Below are positions 61,630 to 64,000 of a DNA stretch of 64,000 nucleotides, piece after piece (positions within the stretch are counted from its first letter, which is position 1; each line of letters opens with the position of its first letter). The notes under the pieces were generated by a model. It did no database searches. It had not been told where the DNA came from and saw nothing but the letters and a program-made list of their open reading frames with translations. Position numbers and translations under genes: made by a program. This DNA comes from a virus, in IMG/VR virus record IMGVR_UViG_3300020201_000009, positions 81,871-145,870 of that record; one strand, written 5' to 3'.

Positions 61630-62150
61630 ATGTTTATATGGTATGTTATAAACAAACCATTGTTTTTAGCAAGTTTTTAAAAATAATGGTGGGATGAAGA
61701 GAGGTAATGATAGGGGGTAAATAAGAGGAGATATGTTGATGATCAATGATTTATGTAAATATAGAGGTTTTGGTGGGTGGGTTTATCGTGTGCGACCCCT
61801 AAAATGGTAAAAGCACCACTTTTTGGTAATTGTGAACAACTTGTTAATAACTATAATGACCACTTCACATCTCTCTATATTTACTACTAATTACTATCAA
61901 CCACCAAAAACACAAAACATTGCTAAATAACAACTTACATGGGTAATTAACAGTTTCCCCACGTTTAAAAACGCCGCTAAATAATGCCCACATTATTGTA
62001 TCCACCTAAATAATACAGGTATCCACGAATGAGCCAAATAACTTGTATCGGACCTAGTGAAAAGTAACACATTTACCTCTGAAGAGTGGTAAACATTGTT
62101 TGTATCCATTATTATTATCAACAAAATGTATTCATATTATCATTACTAAA

Positions 62151-62250
62151 TGATTATTCATGATTTTCTCATGAAAATGCAATGGATTTGCGTTTTCGTG
62201 ATGGTGATTATTCATGATTTTCTCATGAAACGACACCAATTTGCGTTTTC
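62151..62250. repeat. Two ~47-bp direct repeats
   Basis: Copies at 62151-62197 and 62205-62250 share TGATTATTCATGATTTTCTC and end in ATTTGCGTTTTC, with a variable middle. Each has two TCATGA palindromes; copy 1 also forms a GAAAATGCAA/TTGCGTTTTC hairpin. Confidence 0.75.
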
Positions 62251-62569
62251 ATAAATGGGCGGATTCCGGCAAACCCGTGGTTTATACGCTCTCGCAAAAC
62301 CCTGGCCCTTGCTATCGGTTTGCTTTTCGTTCCCGTTTGCCTCGCAAGGCGAATCGGTTTTTGTCGGAAAAGGTTTACCTAGTGGTTGCGCGGTTTGAGC
62401 GGTTGTGAACGAGAAGGTGGGATGAAATTTTAGCGATAGCAACGGGAAAAACTGAAAACTGTATTCACTAAAAAAAAATCGTCGAAAAAGAGAAATATAG
62501 ATCGACAAGTTGAATATGCCTCTTCATAGTGTCGTTTGTTAGGAGGGGCAGTTTCCCACCTAATGATCT

Positions 62570-62598
62570 TTGACAGTCTTTCGTTGCGGGTTTCAAAT
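62570..62598 (+). promoter_or_regulatory. Possible promoter of the GC-rich gene
   Basis: TTGACA (62570-62575), a 17-base spacer, TCAAAT (62593-62598). A CCCGAGGC/GCTTCGGG hairpin follows (about 62603-62627) before an AAACAATAAA leader and ATG 62664. Confidence 0.5.
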
Positions 62599-62663
62599 TT
62601 TCCCCCGAGGCTTTAAACAGCTTCGGGAAACGTTAGATAATGCTAGTGTAAAACAATAAAGTC

Positions 62664-63218
62664 ATGAATCAAATCGCTAATATCAAATCCGCAACGAAAA
62701 CGCCAGTAACGGCAACGAAAACGCCAGAAAATCCGGCAGCGCCAGTAACTCCGCCAGCGGCAGAAATTCCGCCAGCGCCAGTAACTCCGCCGAAGAGCGC
62801 AAGCGAGATGCTTGCTAGTCTTCTGCTGCAAGCCGAAGAGTTGAAGAAAGATATCGAAGCTGAGAAGGTCCAAGCCGAAAAGGTTCAGGTCGAAGCGTGG
62901 AAGAGCATCGACGAGAAGCTCGAAGCGCTTCCCACCGCTTTCGGATTCACGTCTGAGACGAAACTAAGTGATTTCGTCGAACAACTCCTTCGGTTCAAAA
63001 ACCGAGGCACTGCGCGACCGAACTCGGTAGTCATTGGAAAATCCAACTCGCCCGAGGCGGGACGGAATCCGGATATGGTTGCAGCCAAGGCGAAAGCCTT
63101 GGAATTGTTGCGAGAAAACCGGCTTTCCGCATCGCAGATCGCGAACGAGTGCCAGATTTCAATCGGGACAATCGCAAACATCAAGGCCGCGAATGGATTG
63201 GTTCGCGGGCGTACGTAA
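62664..63218 (+). CDS. Pro/Ala-rich coiled-coil protein with helix-turn-helix
   Basis: 184 aa with GC-rich codons unlike the rest of the window. A T/P/A-rich N-terminus (to about 48), a coiled coil (LLLQAEELKKDIEAEKVQ..), GFTSETKLSDFVEQLLRF, then LSASQIANECQISIGTIANI, a clear helix-turn-helix. The plan repeats that of the 38343 gene. Likely DNA-binding. Confidence 0.7.
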   Translation: MNQIANIKSATKTPVTATKTPENPAAPVTPPAAEIPPAPVTPPKSASEMLASLLLQAEELKKDIEAEKVQAEKVQVEAWKSIDEKLEALPTAFGFTSETKLSDFVEQLLRFKNRGTARPNSVVIGKSNSPEAGRNPDMVAAKAKALELLRENRLSASQIANECQISIGTIANIKAANGLVRGRT

Positions 63219-63227
63219 GGATTCGAA

Positions 63228-63259
63228 AAACCCTAGGCTCAAAAGGCTTAGGGTTTTTT
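63228..63259 (+). terminator. Rho-independent terminator, inverted copy at 63454
   Basis: CCCTAGGC..GGCTTAGGG stem and T-run. The 32-base sequence is the exact reverse complement of 63454-63485. Confidence 0.85.
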
Positions 63260-63260
63260 C

Positions 63261-63436
63261 GCGTCTCGGTCTCGCCTCGGTCGGTCTCGGTCTCGCCTCG
63301 GTCGGTCTCGGTCTCGGTCTCGCCCTGGGTCTCGCCCTGGGTCTCGTCTTGAGACTCGGTCTCGTTTAGGTCTCGGTCTTACCCAGGTCGATCTAGGGCC
63401 GGTCTCGTCTAGGGCCGGTCTAGTCTCGTCTAGGGT
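63261..63436. repeat. GTCTCG repeat array
   Basis: 13 copies of GTCTCG, all on the + strand, often as GGTCTCG, with CCTCGGTCG, CCCTGG and TCTAGGGCCG spacers. Lies between two convergent terminators and encodes nothing. Confidence 0.85.
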
Positions 63437-63453
63437 CGATATCAAAGAGCGTA

Positions 63454-63485
63454 AAAAAACCCTAAGCCTTTTGAGCCTAGGGTTT
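63454..63485 (-). terminator. Terminator of the minus-strand gene
   Basis: Exact inverted copy of 63228-63259, positioned for the leftward gene 63507-63977. Confidence 0.85.
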
Positions 63486-63506
63486 GGGAGCGGATCCGGA
63501 AGCGGA

Positions 63507-63977
63507 TCAGAGTTTCGGGTCAAATTTGACCAAACCCGCTTTCATGTCGTACTTGAGCGAGTGGATTCCGTCCTGTGTCCATCCCGCTGCGGTCGAAATC
63601 GTTCTCGTCGCGATCCGGTCCGCCGAGCGCGGACCAACCAACGCGATCAACGCGTCGTAGGCAGCATCTGCCTTTGCCGAAGATTCGGCGGTGGTTGCCG
63701 TCGGAGCCCAAAGGTGATTTATGTAGGCCGCTAGGGCGAGAGAGACCGCCGTCGCGAACCCGGGTGTCCCCGTGGGAAGTAGCACGCCGAAGTCTCGTGC
63801 GAGCGATTGAATGTGCGCCATCGCAGGGTCCCCCAGCGTCTCGTACGCTCGGGCAATTGCGAGCCCATGGGCCATACTGGCGATGTTCTCTATCTCTAGG
63901 AACTGCGCGACTGAAAGATTCAGTCCCACGTTGAACTGCGCGTTATTTGCGCAGTTTAAGGGAAGTGTAGTATTCAT
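63507..63977 (-). CDS. Hypothetical Ala-rich protein on the minus strand
   Basis: 156 aa, GC-rich codons, helical and alanine-rich (MNTTLPLNCANNAQFN.. to ..GLVKFDPKL). The only supported minus-strand gene. It has its own terminator. Not recognised. Confidence 0.65.
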   Translation of the reverse strand: MNTTLPLNCANNAQFNVGLNLSVAQFLEIENIASMAHGLAIARAYETLGDPAMAHIQSLARDFGVLLPTGTPGFATAVSLALAAYINHLWAPTATTAESSAKADAAYDALIALVGPRSADRIATRTISTAAGWTQDGIHSLKYDMKAGLVKFDPKL

Positions 63978-64000
63978 ATAGAGGCGGGTTAGGTTAGAGT

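Larger units (their letters stand above)
61381..62663. other. 1.28 kb noncoding region
   Basis: No convincing gene on either strand. It holds a terminator, three GTATCCA copies (two of them GTATCCAC, loosely like DnaA boxes), two 47-base direct repeats, a GC-rich island (about 62250-62450) and a promoter with a structured leader for the GC-rich gene. A replication origin or control region is possible. Confidence 0.55.

Noticed and set aside
61990-62110. DnaA boxes
   Set aside because: GTATCCA sites differ from TTATCCACA at two or more positions; too weak to annotate.
62212-62508. 98-codon minus-strand frame
   Set aside because: Low-complexity, not protein-like, and lies across direct repeats and the GC-rich noncoding island.
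63034-63369. Plus-strand frame through the GTCTCG array
   Set aside because: Its repetitive RLGLASVGLG-type sequence is just the array translated; it also overlaps the 62664 gene in another frame.

Overview
The window looks like part of a large tailed-phage genome (possibly a jumbo phage). No terminase, capsid or tail gene was recognised, so this is an inference from gene content. Nearly every gene is on the + strand and packed head to tail with 1-40 base overlaps, and many are small. The DNA is AT-rich until about 62.2 kb. It carries its own replicase, primase, helicase, nucleotide enzymes, RNA-repair enzymes and six tRNA genes. Start codons almost never have a purine-rich Shine-Dalgarno sequence; leaders are A-rich (for example AATAATATG), and three well-placed promoters put the ATG at the predicted transcription start. 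This suits a host with weak SD dependence. Bacteroidota is one possibility, weakly supported by a signal peptide ending ..ASYGQ, but the host is not determined.

Layout. 0-6.7 kb: replication block with a primase, a RecB/Cas4-like nuclease and a DNA polymerase III alpha subunit divided over three genes (a degenerate PHP gene, a DnaQ-like exonuclease, a polymerase core). 6.7-12.6 kb: ClpP-like protease, SLOG-fold protein, HAD nucleotidase, then a polynucleotide-kinase-like P-loop protein, a 2H phosphoesterase and an RNA ligase, together a healing-and-sealing RNA repair set. 12.6-18 kb: LemA-like and membrane genes, nucleotidyltransferase, metallophosphatase, dNMP kinase. 19.3-23.5 kb: NAD+/ADP-ribose island with macro domain, NAMPT-family enzyme, PRPP-synthetase-family enzyme and NADAR hydrolase. 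23.5-29.9 kb: small unknowns, a second metallophosphatase, a deaminase-fold protein and an amidoligase. 29.9-37.2 kb: tRNA genes (Arg, Leu, Glu, Gln, Lys and an aberrant Ile) mixed with structured noncoding DNA and very small membrane proteins. 37.3-61.4 kb: accessory genes with longer AT-rich leaders, including two DUF932 proteins, four DUF6197-like paralogues, a UvrD-type helicase and many orphans. 61.4-62.66 kb: noncoding DNA with direct repeats. 62.66-64 kb: GC-rich segment with two convergent genes whose terminators are exact inverted copies flanking an array of 13 GTCTCG units.

How it fits together. The strongest system is the NAD+/ADP-ribose island. The NAMPT-like and PRPP-synthetase-like genes are adjacent, as in the phage NAD+ reconstitution pathway NARP1, which rebuilds NAD+ from ADP-ribose and nicotinamide after host NAD+-depleting defences act. 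A classical NAMPT plus PRPP salvage route cannot be excluded from sequence alone. The macro and NADAR proteins could remove ADP-ribose marks from nucleic acid. The RNA-repair set plus the phage tRNAs suggests a response to tRNA-cleaving defences. Together these point to an investment in counter-defence, though function is inferred from family membership and gene order only.
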